Source: Silvibacterium bohemicum (GTDB lineage: Bacteria; Acidobacteriota; Terriglobia; Terriglobales; Acidobacteriaceae). From it: a DNA stretch of 64,000 nucleotides. Below the pieces are notes generated by a model that saw nothing but the letters and a program-made list of their open reading frames with translations, was not told where the DNA came from and ran no database searches. Positions 1 through 9,178 of the stretch are shown here, one piece after another. Each line of letters begins with the position of its first letter. Positions within the stretch are counted from its first letter, which is position 1. The stretch is taken from NCBI RefSeq assembly GCF_001006305.1, contig NZ_LBHJ01000014.1:109437-173436 (forward strand). Direction: 5' to 3'. The translations under genes were made by a program, and so were the position numbers.

Positions 1-935
1 CCTGCGCGGGAGCACTCCAGGCTGATCTCGCCCAGATGCAGATCGCTCGAGGTGAAGTAGGTATAAGGCGAGTCATGCTTGTAGAACCGGCCGACTGCAG
101 GATCGCGAAAGAGGATGCATCCGCAGCCGTAGGGCTGCAAGCCGTGCTTATGCGGATCGACGACGATGGAGTCCGTCTCGGAGATTCGCGCGAAGGCTCG
201 CGCCGCGTCTTCGTCGAGGTTCGAGGCCAGCTTGAAATAGCCTCCATAGGCGGCATCGACGTGAATGCGAAAGTTATATTTCCGGCGCAGATCGAGAATC
301 TCGCTCAAAGGGTCGACGGCCCCCAGAGCTGTCGTCCCAAGCGTCACCACGACTGTGCCAATCTCGCCTTGTTGTAGCGCGGATTCGAGCGCAGCAATAT
401 CCATTCGCCCAAGTGCGTCGACGGGAATCTTCTGGAAGGGCAGCTTGAGTACCGCGCTGATGCGGCTGTGCGTGTAGTGGGACTGCTCGGACGCGGCGAT
501 GGTTTTGCTGGGAGCGAGCAGGCCGGCTACCCAGAGCGCTTCGAGATTGGCGAAGGTGCCTCCGCTGGTGAGGTGCCCCAGATATTCTTCCCATCCGAAC
601 ATCGCGGCGATCTCACGGACGGCTTCGATCTCCATGTGAGAGCTGGCGCGTCCTCCGTCGAGCGCATGGTTATTGGGATTGATGCCCATGGCCATGGCAT
701 AAGCGGCGCGCGCAATGGGATGCGGCGGCTTGAGCATCTGGCCGGCATAGAGAGGATGAAAATAGGGATAGTTGTCACCCATGCGCCCCGATACCTCGGT
801 CAACACGGAGGACATGGCCTCCAGATTTTCTGCAAGTGTGCCGCCGTCGAAGGGAGCCTTTGGTAGAGCTGAGAATTCGCTTCTGAGTCGAGGTAGAGCG
901 GCGGACAGGAGGTGGAGCGCGACGTCTTCTGGCAT
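1..935 (-). CDS. PLP-dependent amino-acid decarboxylase (C-terminus outside window)
   Basis: The gene reads leftward off the window edge; 311 residues are visible and no stop is reached. The protein belongs to the group II PLP-dependent decarboxylases, which remove the carboxyl group from aromatic or acidic amino acids. Visible landmarks are [12 protein letters not shown] near residue 123, HVDAAYGGY at 225-233 (Asp227 would contact the cofactor ring nitrogen) and DPHKHG at 260-265, where Lys263 would form the Schiff base with PLP. The ATG at 935 was chosen because family similarity begins soon after it; there is no strong ribosome binding site. The substrate cannot be told from the sequence. 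Confidence 0.85.
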   Translation of the reverse strand, partial: MPEDVALHLLSAALPRLRSEFSALPKAPFDGGTLAENLEAMSSVLTEVSGRMGDNYPYFHPLYAGQMLKPPHPIARAAYAMAMGINPNNHALDGGRASSHMEIEAVREIAAMFGWEEYLGHLTSGGTFANLEALWVAGLLAPSKTIAASEQSHYTHSRISAVLKLPFQKIPVDALGRMDIAALESALQQGEIGTVVVTLGTTALGAVDPLSEILDLRRKYNFRIHVDAAYGGYFKLASNLDEDAARAFARISETDSIVVDPHKHGLQPYGCGCILFRDPAVGRFYKHDSPYTYFTSSDLHLGEISLECSRA

Positions 936-1189
936 ATCTGCAGACAGGATAGAGAAGCGCGCGCAAATTGGATAGATAAGGAACCGGTGTGAAATTGTGC
1001 CGGTGGCGATTACCTTTATTTATAGAGGGATGTGGGGAATCGCGATGCTTGCCGGAGGGCTTGTAAAGTCTGCTAAACTACTGTCGCGTTAGTTTCGAAC
1101 CGGGAAAAAGTAGTCTGCCCTGTCGCAAGACACAGCCAGTTTTGTCTCCGATTCACTCCAGCGCAATTCACTCCAGGAATAAGCATCAG

Positions 1190-1390
1190 ATGGAACAAGG
1201 TACTGTGAAGTGGTTTAACGACGCTAAGGGCTACGGCTTCATCTCCCGCCAGAACGGGGAGGATGTCTTCGTGCATTTCTCTGCCATCAATTCGAATGGC
1301 TTTAAGAGTTTGCAAGAAGGGCAGGCAGTGCAGTTTAACGTCGTTAAGGGGCCGAAAGGCTGGCAAGCATCGGATGTCCAGCCTCTCTAA
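1190..1390 (+). CDS. Cold shock protein, CspA family
   Basis: A 66-residue single cold-shock domain, the usual length for the family. It starts [17 protein letters not shown], which holds RNP1-type KGYGFI, followed by DVFVHFSAI (RNP2-type). Such proteins bind single-stranded RNA and DNA and melt mRNA structure in the cytoplasm. An upstream TTG could extend the frame, but the family starts at this ATG and an AGGA lies about 10 bases before it. The gene stands alone and converges on the glycosyltransferase gene. Confidence 0.95.
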   Translation: MEQGTVKWFNDAKGYGFISRQNGEDVFVHFSAINSNGFKSLQEGQAVQFNVVKGPKGWQASDVQPL

Positions 1391-1487
1391 TTGACGCAGA
1401 CAGTTAAAAAAACGGTAGCAAGAAAAACGTAAGCAAGATCGACCGGCAGGGGCGGGCGCTCGCTCGCCTTTGACGTACGCGAGATAG

Positions 1488-2765
1488 CTAAAGTTTTGTG
1501 CGGGCTGCTCTCTCCAGGGCATCGCATGCCGTGCGCACACCATCTTCTTCCGCGATCACACGTGCCACCTCTGCGGCGCGTTCGGTGTAAGCTGCGTCTT
1601 CCAACAACTTTTGTATCTTCTGCGCGGCCGCTTCCGGCCGGTATTCCTTGCGTTGAATGACCTTTGCCACGCCGAGATGACGCACGCGACGGGCGTTGTC
1701 CGGCTGATCGTGGCTGTAGGGCATCACCAGCATGGGACGGCCGGCTTTGAGCCCCTGCGCGGTGGTGCCCACTCCGCCCTGATGGATGATGACCGAGGCG
1801 CGCGGGAAGATCCGCGAGTAAGGCGCATAGCGAGCGATACAGATGTTCTTCGACAGCGCACGCTTGGGTCGGTTCTGCGGATCGCTGCCGGTGAGCAGGA
1901 CGGCTCGCTGCCCGAGCAGGTCGGCGGTCGCGGCACTGACCTCATAGAAATCGCCAGCAGCCATGACCGCTGCAGATCCTAGCGTGAAGACCAGCGGCGG
2001 AGGTCCGCTTGCGAGAAATTCTTCGAGGTCGGGCGCGAGACCGACGTTGCCGGCGTCGCCATCGTAGAACGCGAAACCAGTAATGCGTGTGCTGGCCGGC
2101 CAATCCGGTTGCGGATCGCCGAGAACGCGCGAGAACAGCGCCAGAACCAGAAGTTCAGAGTGCTTGGCGTCAAAGATGGGATCTTTGCCGCGAGGCAGGC
2201 CGAGATCTTTGCGCAGCGCATATATCGGCGCCGGCCAATGACGCGTGACCAGGCGCGCAAAGCGGGGAACGAGATGGCCCACGCCGGGCACCAGCGATTG
2301 AACCTTGGACAGCGTGGGATAGGGGGGCAGCACCGGAGGATCGTATCCCGAGAAGAAGGAGAGCGGCGCGAGCACATACGAAGCCCAGGGGATGCCGGTC
2401 TTTTCAGCAACAATTGGACCGGCGTAGGCCAACTCGCCCGTGACCAGGAGGTCGGCTCCGCCATGGGCTTCGACCGTAGCCAGCAGATCTTTGTAGCTGT
2501 CGCGGATGGCGGGAAAGAGAAACTCGCGCAGGCCGCGCTCCGTTCCCTTCTTGATATCCCAGATCATCTCCACCATGCGCTTGTCGTTGGGGTCCTGATC
2601 GGGGCGAACGGCGGCGAAGTCGATGCCGAGCGGTTCTATCTTTTCGCGAAACATGCCCGGGGCGGCGATGACGGGAGTGTGACCCCGCCGTTTGAGCTCC
2701 AGGCTGAGAGCAATGAGCGGATTGATATCGCCGAATGTCCCAAAAGTGGAGAAGACGATGCGCAT
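1488..2765 (-). CDS. GT1-family (UGT/MGT-like) glycosyltransferase
   Basis: A 425-residue GT-B fold enzyme. The N-terminal acceptor half begins MRIVFSTFGTFGDINPLIAL, the glycine-rich start typical of the sterol or macrolide glucosyltransferase-like group. The C-terminal half carries the nucleotide-sugar signature HQGGVGTTAQGLKAGRP at about residues 328-344, followed by HDQPDNA. It should transfer a hexose from an NDP-sugar to a small hydrophobic acceptor; neither sugar nor acceptor is evident. It is a single gene, about 110 bases downstream of the adenosine deaminase gene on the same strand, so co-transcription is possible but not shown. Confidence 0.85.
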   Translation of the reverse strand: MRIVFSTFGTFGDINPLIALSLELKRRGHTPVIAAPGMFREKIEPLGIDFAAVRPDQDPNDKRMVEMIWDIKKGTERGLREFLFPAIRDSYKDLLATVEAHGGADLLVTGELAYAGPIVAEKTGIPWASYVLAPLSFFSGYDPPVLPPYPTLSKVQSLVPGVGHLVPRFARLVTRHWPAPIYALRKDLGLPRGKDPIFDAKHSELLVLALFSRVLGDPQPDWPASTRITGFAFYDGDAGNVGLAPDLEEFLASGPPPLVFTLGSAAVMAAGDFYEVSAATADLLGQRAVLLTGSDPQNRPKRALSKNICIARYAPYSRIFPRASVIIHQGGVGTTAQGLKAGRPMLVMPYSHDQPDNARRVRHLGVAKVIQRKEYRPEAAAQKIQKLLEDAAYTERAAEVARVIAEEDGVRTACDALERAARTKL

Positions 2766-2878
2766 CGAGAAGATTTTTCCTGTTGCCGCGTTCTTACAAG
2801 ATTTGTCGACAGCAGCTCTTTACAGCAGACAAGCTGCGCTGGCATCTCTCCAGGTTGTATCGCGGGAGAGATGCTCTA

Positions 2879-4513
2879 TCAGAAGCTTGCCTCAAATGTG
2901 TGAAACCTGTGTTCAAGTTCCCACTGTTGCTGCGCTTTTTCGCTTTGCGAGATCAATTCCGCACATGCACCGGCCGGAGTTTCCTTCCCTAGCTGCCCGG
3001 CACACGCTTCAACCGGCTTGTCCAAGGTCTCCGGAACTGCCTGCTGCCAGAGGCTGGCTCCGTGCAGAAAACTATGTTCGAGGCTGGTGCGCACCATCTT
3101 TTTGAAGTCGCGATAGCTGAGTGGATAGGTAACTGCTGCGCGTACATATTCGTGAGTGAGGTCGATGCGCGAGACGCCCTCGTCGTCGGTCGATAGTGCG
3201 ACGGGCACGCCGTATCTGCGATAGATCTCAAAGGGATGGTCCTCCCCTTTGATGTTGAGGATCACGTCGTTGCTGGTGAGATTGACTTCGACCATGACGT
3301 GTTTGGCGGCCATCTCCTTGAGCAGATCGTAGGGATGGTCCTCATACATAATGTCGACGCCGTGGCCGATGCGCTCCGCCTCGCCCTGTTCGACGGCGAG
3401 GCGGATGTGAAAGGTGAGACCGTCGGGTGGAACCATGCCCGGCGCGAGTTCCCCGGCGTGAAGACTGATATGAGAGCCGGGGTAAGAGCCGTGTACTGCA
3501 TCGAGCATCCGCATGTGCAGGCTGTAGTCGCGCATCGCGACATAAGCGTCTTCCGGCTGCACGAGATTCAGCCCGACAAATCGTGGATCGGCGGCTATGC
3601 TTTCAAAGCCGAGAACGATTTGTGCGAAAACCACCTCGGGTGGAAGCGCACGGAGTATCTGGTAAACGTAGCGGATCTTGACCTTGCAGGCCGGCTGTTC
3701 GTCTAACTGGCCGCAGTGCTCGCGCACTCGGCGATCGGCCTCTGCGGTATCAAGCTCTGCGCTTGCGGCTGAGATGCTGCTCCGAATTCCGCCATCGACA
3801 AGCTGCTGGCGATATTGAGCGAAGTCGGAGTTGTAACCGATCTTCGCCGCCAGCGCGGCCGCTTCCTTGAAATCCGGCGTGTGCATCAACTCCAGATATT
3901 GTTCGTTCTGCGCGGCCGCCCGGGTCGCGACTTCGTCCAGCCACTCGCCCATGTGGCTTTTGCGGGTTCCACCGAATTCGCCGAAGGTGTCGAAGAAGTG
4001 GTCGTGCCCGGAATCGGCGGTTCTGGGGACAAAGGTGCGCATGGAAAAAGCATCGATCAGGGCGTCATACAGGTGCTGGTTCTGTGGAACCGTTGCCGCA
4101 TCGACCTGGCCTTCTTTACAAACAGGCTCGAAGTGCTTGCTGTTCTCTTCGTTGCGTGATTTTGCGTTTTCGGGGGCTACGAAGGAGAGAGTCTTGGTGT
4201 CGACGCAAAGATGATCTTCGCCTGCATCGCGAATCCAGGTCTCGGCGTAGATCGCGCCGGAGAGGTGATTGTGCAGGTCGGCGCCCTTGGGCATGCGATA
4301 GAGGAAGGCGCGCAGGGTGAGCGGTCCTTGTTTGCGGGCCTCTTCGAAGGCCTGCGAGGCGCGCGCTTCCGTCGGCTCGGCGGACTTAACGGCGGGAGCC
4401 GCTGCCTTAACGCCCGCAGAGGCCGACAAGGGAAAGGCAAACGGGAGAGAGGCGGCGCCGAATAAAAGAGCGGTTGCGCAGAGGCCGCGGATCTGAAGTT
4501 TGGCAGCGAGCAT
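2879..4513 (-). CDS. Secreted adenosine deaminase-like metal hydrolase
   Basis: A 544-residue protein of the adenosine/AMP deaminase superfamily with an export signal. Residues 1-33 form a basic start, a hydrophobic core and an ASA-type cleavage site. The metal ligands DLHNH (His81, His83), the later HISLHAGE, RIGHGVD and STDDEGV motifs are all present, so the site looks intact. It is longer than cytosolic adenosine deaminases and matches the extracytoplasmic growth-factor-like group. The start at 4513 is preferred because of a CGGAGA ribosome site and the signal peptide; an ATG at 4558 would add 15 residues. Purine nucleoside salvage outside the cytoplasm is the likely role. Confidence 0.85.
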   Translation of the reverse strand: MLAAKLQIRGLCATALLFGAASLPFAFPLSASAGVKAAAPAVKSAEPTEARASQAFEEARKQGPLTLRAFLYRMPKGADLHNHLSGAIYAETWIRDAGEDHLCVDTKTLSFVAPENAKSRNEENSKHFEPVCKEGQVDAATVPQNQHLYDALIDAFSMRTFVPRTADSGHDHFFDTFGEFGGTRKSHMGEWLDEVATRAAAQNEQYLELMHTPDFKEAAALAAKIGYNSDFAQYRQQLVDGGIRSSISAASAELDTAEADRRVREHCGQLDEQPACKVKIRYVYQILRALPPEVVFAQIVLGFESIAADPRFVGLNLVQPEDAYVAMRDYSLHMRMLDAVHGSYPGSHISLHAGELAPGMVPPDGLTFHIRLAVEQGEAERIGHGVDIMYEDHPYDLLKEMAAKHVMVEVNLTSNDVILNIKGEDHPFEIYRRYGVPVALSTDDEGVSRIDLTHEYVRAAVTYPLSYRDFKKMVRTSLEHSFLHGASLWQQAVPETLDKPVEACAGQLGKETPAGACAELISQSEKAQQQWELEHRFHTFEASF

Positions 4514-4797
4514 AGAAGGCCATCTCCGTGCGAGAGTCTTCCCCCAAGTGTATGGCATAGTTGAGCTTTCACAGTGTCTTAAAGGCGCTGGGGCGGGGTG
4601 ATTTCCCAGCTCGGGCCGTGTGTGGTGCGATAGGGATTCTTCGGCAGCGCACCCCGCTGCGCACCCTTGTATTTTTGCTATACTACGTGAGGCAGTTTGA
4701 CGCGACGTAGTAGCCGGTACCGCCAAGGGTTCCGAGCCGCAGCAGCATCAGAACTACCCGCCCGCGATCGATCCCGGATCGCCCTTGGTTCACCCAA

Positions 4798-4872
4798 GGC
4801 CAGATAGCTCAGTGGTAGAGCGCGGCCCTGAAAAGGCCGGCGTCGGCGGTTCGATCCCGTCTCTGGCCACCA
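4798..4872 (+). tRNA. tRNA-Phe (GAA)
   Basis: A full cloverleaf of 75 nt with encoded CCA. The acceptor stem GGCCAGA (4798-4804) pairs with TCTGGCC (4862-4868). The anticodon stem 4823-4827 pairs with 4835-4839 around the loop CTGAAAA, giving anticodon GAA. The T-arm contains GGTTCGATCC. The gene stays intact because the element that inserted here supplies an identical 3' part. Confidence 0.97.
4825..4872 (+). repeat. attL: 48-bp tRNA-Phe 3'-end direct repeat
   Basis: This covers the anticodon-loop to CCA part of the tRNA gene and is identical to 46756-46803. Identity stops at 4824/46755 and at 4873/46804. Tyrosine recombinases often use such tRNA segments as attachment sites. Confidence 0.93.
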
Positions 4873-4917
4873 CATTCTAAATAACTTAGCGGCATTCAAA
4901 GAGTTGATGGTTTAGGT

Positions 4918-4941
4918 CAACGTACAAATAACGTACATCGT
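4918..4941. repeat. Left arm-type repeat (putative integrase binding site)
   Basis: A 24-bp sequence with two AACGTACA copies, located 45 bases inside attL and touching the integrase stop codon. It recurs at 46620-46643 with one mismatch. Position at both ends suggests integrase or excisionase arm sites; binding is not proven. Confidence 0.6.
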
Positions 4942-6047
4942 CAGCCGATGTGCGCTTGCACGCTTTCTTCTTTCGCAAGCAGCTTCCAGATTTCCCTCGC
5001 CGTGTTGCCGGTTCTGGCGATGTGCTGCCGCCCCAGCTTTGCATAGCGTTCGGTCATCTTGATGTTTGCATGGCCGAGGATTTTCGCGAGTTCATAGAGA
5101 TCGCCGCCGTTCATCATGTACCAGGATGCGAAGGTGTGGCGCAGATCATGGAACCTGAAATCCCGAATTCCTGCCCTTTCGAGCAGGTCTTCAAAACTTC
5201 CTTCCAATCGCTGCCTTCCACTCGTTGCTCCCGGTTTCGGCGGAAAAATCCGATCCTCATTGATCACGACGGGATAGCGTCGCAACTCAGCGGCCAGCTC
5301 CGGCGACATCGGGACGTAACGCATCTTGCCGCCCTTCAGTTTTGCCGTTACCGCCAACAGGCCCTCGCTGTACATCACATCCGACCACAAAAGCCCGAAT
5401 ATCTCCGACGCACGCATTCCCGTTGAAACCGCGATCAGGACGATCAACCTCAGACGACCATTGGTCTTGTTGAGATCCTTCGTGCCTTTGCGGAGCATCC
5501 GGTCGTCAAGTGCCCGTCTCAACCTGCCAAGCTCTTCTTCGGACAGATAACGGTCCCTTGAATCATCAGGCCGGAATACTTCCACCTGATCCGCCGGATT
5601 CCGGTCAAGACCGGTTTCCTGCGACCAGATACCGGAAGCCTTCTCCATCATGTGGTGCATGACGTTGAAGTGTCGTACCGCCGTGCCTGGAGACAAATCC
5701 CTGACGGTCGTGAGGTTTGAATACCATCTCCCCACAGCGACCCCGTCAACTTCCCTGACGAACATCCGGCCCATTTCAGATTGGATATTGTCGAGGATGC
5801 TTTTCTCCCTGTCGGCGGAACGTTTTTTGTCGCCGTACTGTGTTCGGTAACGTTCGATCAGCTCCCGCATTCGGAAGTTGATTTCCCGCTTCACATCGAG
5901 ATGCCGGTTTTCATCCCTCACCGACATCTTCTTGCGTTCGATCTTCTGCGCGAGGGCAAATGCGCCGTGAACCGTCAGGCTTTTGTTGCGTCCTCCTTCC
6001 CACCAACGCACTTCATAGACTCCATCGGATTTCTTCCTAATGGACAT
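4941..6047 (-). CDS. int: Tyrosine recombinase (element integrase)
   Basis: A 368-residue phage-type integrase that should insert and excise the element at tRNA-Phe. The N-terminal region resembles the arm-binding and core-binding domains; the catalytic domain spans about 165-345 with Arg212 (STGMRASEI), His300 and Arg303 (HDLRH), His326 (LGHANIK) and nucleophile Tyr335 (TERY). All catalytic residues are present, so it looks active. The 3' end lies 69 bases from attL, and the excisionase-like gene is 14 bases upstream, forming a likely int-xis unit read toward the tRNA. Confidence 0.93.
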   Translation of the reverse strand: MSIRKKSDGVYEVRWWEGGRNKSLTVHGAFALAQKIERKKMSVRDENRHLDVKREINFRMRELIERYRTQYGDKKRSADREKSILDNIQSEMGRMFVREVDGVAVGRWYSNLTTVRDLSPGTAVRHFNVMHHMMEKASGIWSQETGLDRNPADQVEVFRPDDSRDRYLSEEELGRLRRALDDRMLRKGTKDLNKTNGRLRLIVLIAVSTGMRASEIFGLLWSDVMYSEGLLAVTAKLKGGKMRYVPMSPELAAELRRYPVVINEDRIFPPKPGATSGRQRLEGSFEDLLERAGIRDFRFHDLRHTFASWYMMNGGDLYELAKILGHANIKMTERYAKLGRQHIARTGNTAREIWKLLAKEESVQAHIG

Positions 6048-6061
6048 TTTTGCTTCTCCTT

Positions 6062-6286
6062 TCAGTCAATGGTTTCGATTGTGTGTTGCTCGATGTAGCG
6101 CTCAAGCGCCTTCACATCGAACCGCAACGCACGACCGACCTTGACGCAGGGAACCTCCCGCAACCTGGATTTCTTGTAGATGGTGTCTACTTCGAGACCC
6201 AGATAAAGGGCTGCCTCCCTGACATTCAGGAGCCGCCTACCGATGAGTCCATTGTGCTCTATTTCGTGCGATTCCTTGCGAAACAT
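6062..6286 (-). CDS. AlpA/excisionase-like MerR-type HTH protein
   Basis: A 74-residue DNA-binding protein. LLNVREAALYLGLEVDTIYKK is a classic winged-HTH excisionase motif, followed by VPCVKVGRALRF, the wing segment. Such proteins bend DNA at attachment sites or control integrase expression. It lies between the Toprim gene and the integrase on the same strand, the usual place for an excisionase. Direct evidence for excision activity is absent. Confidence 0.8.
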   Translation of the reverse strand: MFRKESHEIEHNGLIGRRLLNVREAALYLGLEVDTIYKKSRLREVPCVKVGRALRFDVKALERYIEQHTIETID

Positions 6287-6313
6287 TTGTGTTTCACCTC
6301 TGTCCCCCCGCCA

Positions 6314-7276
6314 TCAGGCGACGGTAGGAACCTCCGGGCGGTAGGAAGATAAAGATTGGGGTCTCTTGCGTAACTGATCGTTCCAGTCTTTGAAGCCGAA
6401 GGGTTCCTGGACCGAGAAGCGCAGATCGAGACGGCCTGTTAGGCCCACGGCCTTTTTCACGACATCCGATAGCTCGGCACCGGCGGCATCGTTGTCCATC
6501 GCGGAGACAATTTCACTACCCACCGGCATTGCCGCTGCCGCCATCCGGATCAGCTCCGACTGTTGCGGATTGGGCTTGCCGCCGATGGAGGCATAACGGG
6601 CGCTAGTGTCTGGAAACAGAACAGCGTGGGAAAGAGCATCTATGGCGCTTTCCGTGATAATCATTCGTGCATCATCGAGCAGCGAATGAGACATCCATAA
6701 AGACTTGACCCCGCCTGACGCGAAGCCGGTGAAGCCGACATTCTTCAGCTCATACCCGCTCAATCCCTGTTCATCGAAATGCGGAAACACCGCGTTGCCC
6801 CTGTCATCGATGCGGATACGGCCAGCAAACCGATCAAGGGCTAGCAGTGAAGCGGGCAGGGCGCGTTCTCTCTCAAGATAGGGATGGCCATCAGTAGCAT
6901 CCTTCATCCGCGCCCAGGCCGTCTCTACCTTCATGCGGTCCTTTTCGCTTTTCTGGAGAGGAGCGAAGAGCGGGGCCGGAGATGAGGACTGACCGATCCA
7001 GGGCCTCAATTCCTTCCGTACAACGCCGATGCTGACCCTTTGCCGAAACTGCACGAAATCGATAATGGAGCCATTGTCGCGATCATCGCGCACGGAACAG
7101 TAGACGTAATGGCCATCCATGCCGCGCTTGATGATTACCTTGTCATGGTTCACCGGGTGACGCATGACCGATGTACCACGCCAGGATTCCTTGCGATCAA
7201 GCTGATAGCCTTGGCCCGCTGCATAGGCGCGGAGATCGATATTCGTTTTGAAGCTTTCCAGTTCCGCATCAACCAT
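6314..7276 (-). CDS. DUF3991/Toprim domain protein, plasmid primase-like
   Basis: A 320-residue protein. An N-terminal zinc-ribbon or DUF3991-like region (about 1-110, with RAYAAGQGYQLD and VYCSVRDDRDNGSIIDFVQ) is followed by a Toprim-like domain: IITESAIDALS holds the acidic Glu motif and SAMDNDAAG the DxD-type motif. Proteins of this type occur on conjugative plasmids and may prime DNA synthesis on the incoming strand or nick DNA. The ATG at 7276 was chosen because AGGAAAGAAG lies just before it; a longer frame would translate a dispersed repeat. Confidence 0.75.
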   Translation of the reverse strand: MVDAELESFKTNIDLRAYAAGQGYQLDRKESWRGTSVMRHPVNHDKVIIKRGMDGHYVYCSVRDDRDNGSIIDFVQFRQRVSIGVVRKELRPWIGQSSSPAPLFAPLQKSEKDRMKVETAWARMKDATDGHPYLERERALPASLLALDRFAGRIRIDDRGNAVFPHFDEQGLSGYELKNVGFTGFASGGVKSLWMSHSLLDDARMIITESAIDALSHAVLFPDTSARYASIGGKPNPQQSELIRMAAAAMPVGSEIVSAMDNDAAGAELSDVVKKAVGLTGRLDLRFSVQEPFGFKDWNDQLRKRPQSLSSYRPEVPTVA

Positions 7277-7280
7277 GATT

Positions 7281-7301
7281 TCTTCTTTCCTACTGCCCGC
7301 C
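7281..7301 (-). repeat. Dispersed element repeat, copy 1
   Basis: Reads GGCGGGCAGTAGGAAAGAAG (then A) on the minus strand and forms the ribosome-binding region of the Toprim gene. Closely similar sequences are at 14351, 16043, 41424 and 43844; weaker ones at 6336, 10757, 38001 and 38096. Confidence 0.7.
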
Positions 7302-7325
7302 TTCTTTCTGTTAGAACGGCGGATA

Positions 7326-8096
7326 TTAGTGCTTCCCATTCCCGGAGCCAAGCAGCAATCGTCCCCGTAATTGGCGGCCTTCTGACGTAGTGGGTAACGC
7401 CATCCGTTCGACAGCTTTGACCCCACCCACCGAGAGCGCCGCGATACTCGACAAGAGTTCTTTCAGCACAGCGCCGCTATCCGGTTTGAATTCGACATAC
7501 ACCCCACCGCTGAGTTTTGCCATGCGCTCGAAGAGAGGCTTCGCCTGCAATGACCAGGCATCGTGATCCGCGCATTCGTGGAAGATGAACAGGGGCAGGG
7601 ACCGTGTGCCGAGCGTTTCCGCGAGGGCCAGCAATTGTTCGGGACGCTCTTCACAGTGATCGCCGATGAACACTAACCCGGAGAGCTTTTCGTTCTCCGA
7701 CAGTGCCAGGCGCAACACGCGGGCAATCTGCGTTTCTCCGCTTTCGCAGGAGAGGGACAGCATCGACCGGCATACCTTCTCTGCGTCATCGTGCCAGGCA
7801 CCCGCCTTGCACTCACAGGAGCCGCGATAGTAGGCCAGCTTCACCGCGACAGAGCCAATCGCCCGGATAGCCTCAAACATCGCCGCTGTCGCCTTTCGCG
7901 CCTGCTTCAGGCTTTCAGCACGGCTCCCGGTGAGATCGAGAGCAACGAGCAGATGCCCAGTACGACGCGCCGGTAGCGGCTTCGTGGTGACGCTCTGACC
8001 AAGCTTCTCAAGCGCCGCGTTCATCAAACGCCATTTGGCATCGAGCGACTTCATTGTTTGATCGGTACCGTGTCGTGAAATCATCTCGTTACTCAT
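7326..8096 (-). CDS. VWA-domain-like protein of the transfer region
   Basis: A 256-residue protein. From about residue 50, LLVALDLTGSRAESLKQARK matches a von Willebrand factor A fold with a MIDAS-like DLTGS (classical DxSxS, here with Thr). GLVFIGDHCEERPEQLL would be the later acidic loop. VWA proteins mediate metal-dependent protein contacts; similar genes are found in plasmid transfer regions, but the role is unknown. The start at 8096 has a GGGGAGGAAG ribosome site and overlaps the upstream stop by ATGA, so translation is probably coupled. Confidence 0.6.
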   Translation of the reverse strand: MSNEMISRHGTDQTMKSLDAKWRLMNAALEKLGQSVTTKPLPARRTGHLLVALDLTGSRAESLKQARKATAAMFEAIRAIGSVAVKLAYYRGSCECKAGAWHDDAEKVCRSMLSLSCESGETQIARVLRLALSENEKLSGLVFIGDHCEERPEQLLALAETLGTRSLPLFIFHECADHDAWSLQAKPLFERMAKLSGGVYVEFKPDSGAVLKELLSSIAALSVGGVKAVERMALPTTSEGRQLRGRLLLGSGNGKH

Positions 8097-8281
8097 CGCG
8101 ATCTTCCTCCCCATGAGCCGCCAGACCATTCCGAGCGGCCTTCTCTTTCCGCCGTGCGCTGCGTCGTATCGGGTGCGCGTTCCTTCTCTGCCTGCGGCCT
8201 CGTCTCCCGTTGCGGACGTTGTTGATGGCTTACGCTTTCGCTTTCGACTGTCCGTGAGAAATCAATTCGCTCATCTGCCAT
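8093..8281 (-). CDS. Small hydrophilic protein
   Basis: A 62-residue, highly charged protein beginning MADERIDFSRTVE. It is rich in Gln, Arg and Glu and ends in a Gly/Ser/Arg tail (GGSWGGRSR). IDFSR also occurs near the relaxase C-terminus (VIDFSRATAE), which may point to a shared short motif. A GGAAGGGATG ribosome site precedes the start, and the stop overlaps the VWA start by ATGA. No family is recognised. A longer frame upstream would run through the next gene and is not supported. Confidence 0.5.
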   Translation of the reverse strand: MADERIDFSRTVESESVSHQQRPQRETRPQAEKERAPDTTQRTAEREGRSEWSGGSWGGRSR

Positions 8282-8285
8282 GGCT

Positions 8286-8459
8286 TCATCCCTTCCATTG
8301 GCAGCAATGATTGAGCCAGCCGATATAGCCGACAGGCCCGACAGGTCCGCCTGCGACGATCCAGCAGGCAACGTAGAGCAGCAGGTTGCACAGCATGAAA
8401 GCCTGCGATGCCCAGCCGTACCAGAGCACCGCTTTCTCTTTCCAAAGTTGAATGTCCAT
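8286..8459 (-). CDS. Small inner-membrane protein
   Basis: A 57-residue protein with one or two hydrophobic segments: WYGWASQAFMLCNLLLYVACWIV in mid-protein and a Gly/Pro-rich GGPVGPVGYIGW end. AAGGAG lies 6-7 bases before the ATG. It lies between the coiled-coil membrane protein and the small hydrophilic gene, in a run of genes on one strand with short gaps. Probably a membrane component of the mobilization region; function unknown. Confidence 0.55.
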   Translation of the reverse strand: MDIQLWKEKAVLWYGWASQAFMLCNLLLYVACWIVAGGPVGPVGYIGWLNHCCQWKG

Positions 8460-8495
8460 TTCACTTCTCCTTTCAAACACGGGCTAAAAAGACGA

Positions 8496-9158
8496 CTAAG
8501 GTTCTTGCGACTTCTTCTTCCGCTTCGAGAGAGGCTGCACTTCCGGTTTCCAAGCACGCCGGACTTCTTCAGCAAACTTATCGGGAGGGACGTAGGCGGG
8601 AGGAGGTTTGAATGTGGGATCGTTGAAAGGATCGTATCTCGCACTTGCCGGACCATAATTCGCAGGGTTGGCGTGATGCCATGCGCCGCCGATACGTCCG
8701 ATCATGCCGCTAACAGATTCAACGATGAGAGCCAGCACGAGGACGCCGAACAAGACGGGGCCCACGATGTTTCGTCCTCTATGCGATCCCTGAAGGCGGC
8801 CATTCAATCGCGCCGTTAGCTCCATCTCTCGCGTCAGAGCTTCTGCCAGGCGCGTCACCTCCGGCACGACCTCCGCCAGCTTGTTTCGCAATTCATCGTT
8901 TTCCGCTTGCAACGTCGCGAGTGCGGGGACCGGAAGACGAACGGGCTGCAATTGATCGTCAAGCGCCTGTTTGATTTCTGGCAGTTCAAGCGCATCGATG
9001 ACCCGGAGGCTTCTATCGGATACCATGCGGCGTAGGGCGCGACCCTTGCCCATAGCTTCGGCTTCGGAAGAGTTGTCAGTATCGAAGCCTGCCCACAGCG
9101 CCGCGAAGCGTTCAGCGGCTTTCGCGTCGAACATTCCGGGTTGTTGTGTGGTTGCCAT
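8496..9158 (-). CDS. Membrane-anchored coiled-coil protein of the transfer region
   Basis: A 220-residue protein. Residues about 75-125 are leucine and glutamate rich (LQAENDELRNKLAEVVPEV) and likely form a coiled coil. A single hydrophobic helix follows (GPVLFGVLVLALIVESVSGMIG, about 130-150). The C-terminal 70 residues are Pro-rich and end in a basic KRKKK stretch. The layout suggests an inner-membrane tether. It sits directly downstream of the split coupling protein and may work with it. No known family is recognised. Confidence 0.55.
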   Translation of the reverse strand: MATTQQPGMFDAKAAERFAALWAGFDTDNSSEAEAMGKGRALRRMVSDRSLRVIDALELPEIKQALDDQLQPVRLPVPALATLQAENDELRNKLAEVVPEVTRLAEALTREMELTARLNGRLQGSHRGRNIVGPVLFGVLVLALIVESVSGMIGRIGGAWHHANPANYGPASARYDPFNDPTFKPPPAYVPPDKFAEEVRRAWKPEVQPLSKRKKKSQEP

Positions 9159-9178
9159 AAGTCATCCGAACCAATCCT

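Noticed and set aside
1451..1468. Possible terminator between the convergent csp and glycosyltransferase genes
   Set aside because: The GC hairpin is short and interrupted, with only TTT after it.
4678..4899. Short frames across tRNA-Phe on the minus strand (GSNRRRRPFQG type)
   Set aside because: These are translations of the tRNA gene, a common false call; the same false frame appears at the att remnant.
8093..8656. 187-residue frame covering two small genes
   Set aside because: Only its last 62 codons have a ribosome site and coding character; the rest is a shadow of the neighbouring membrane genes.
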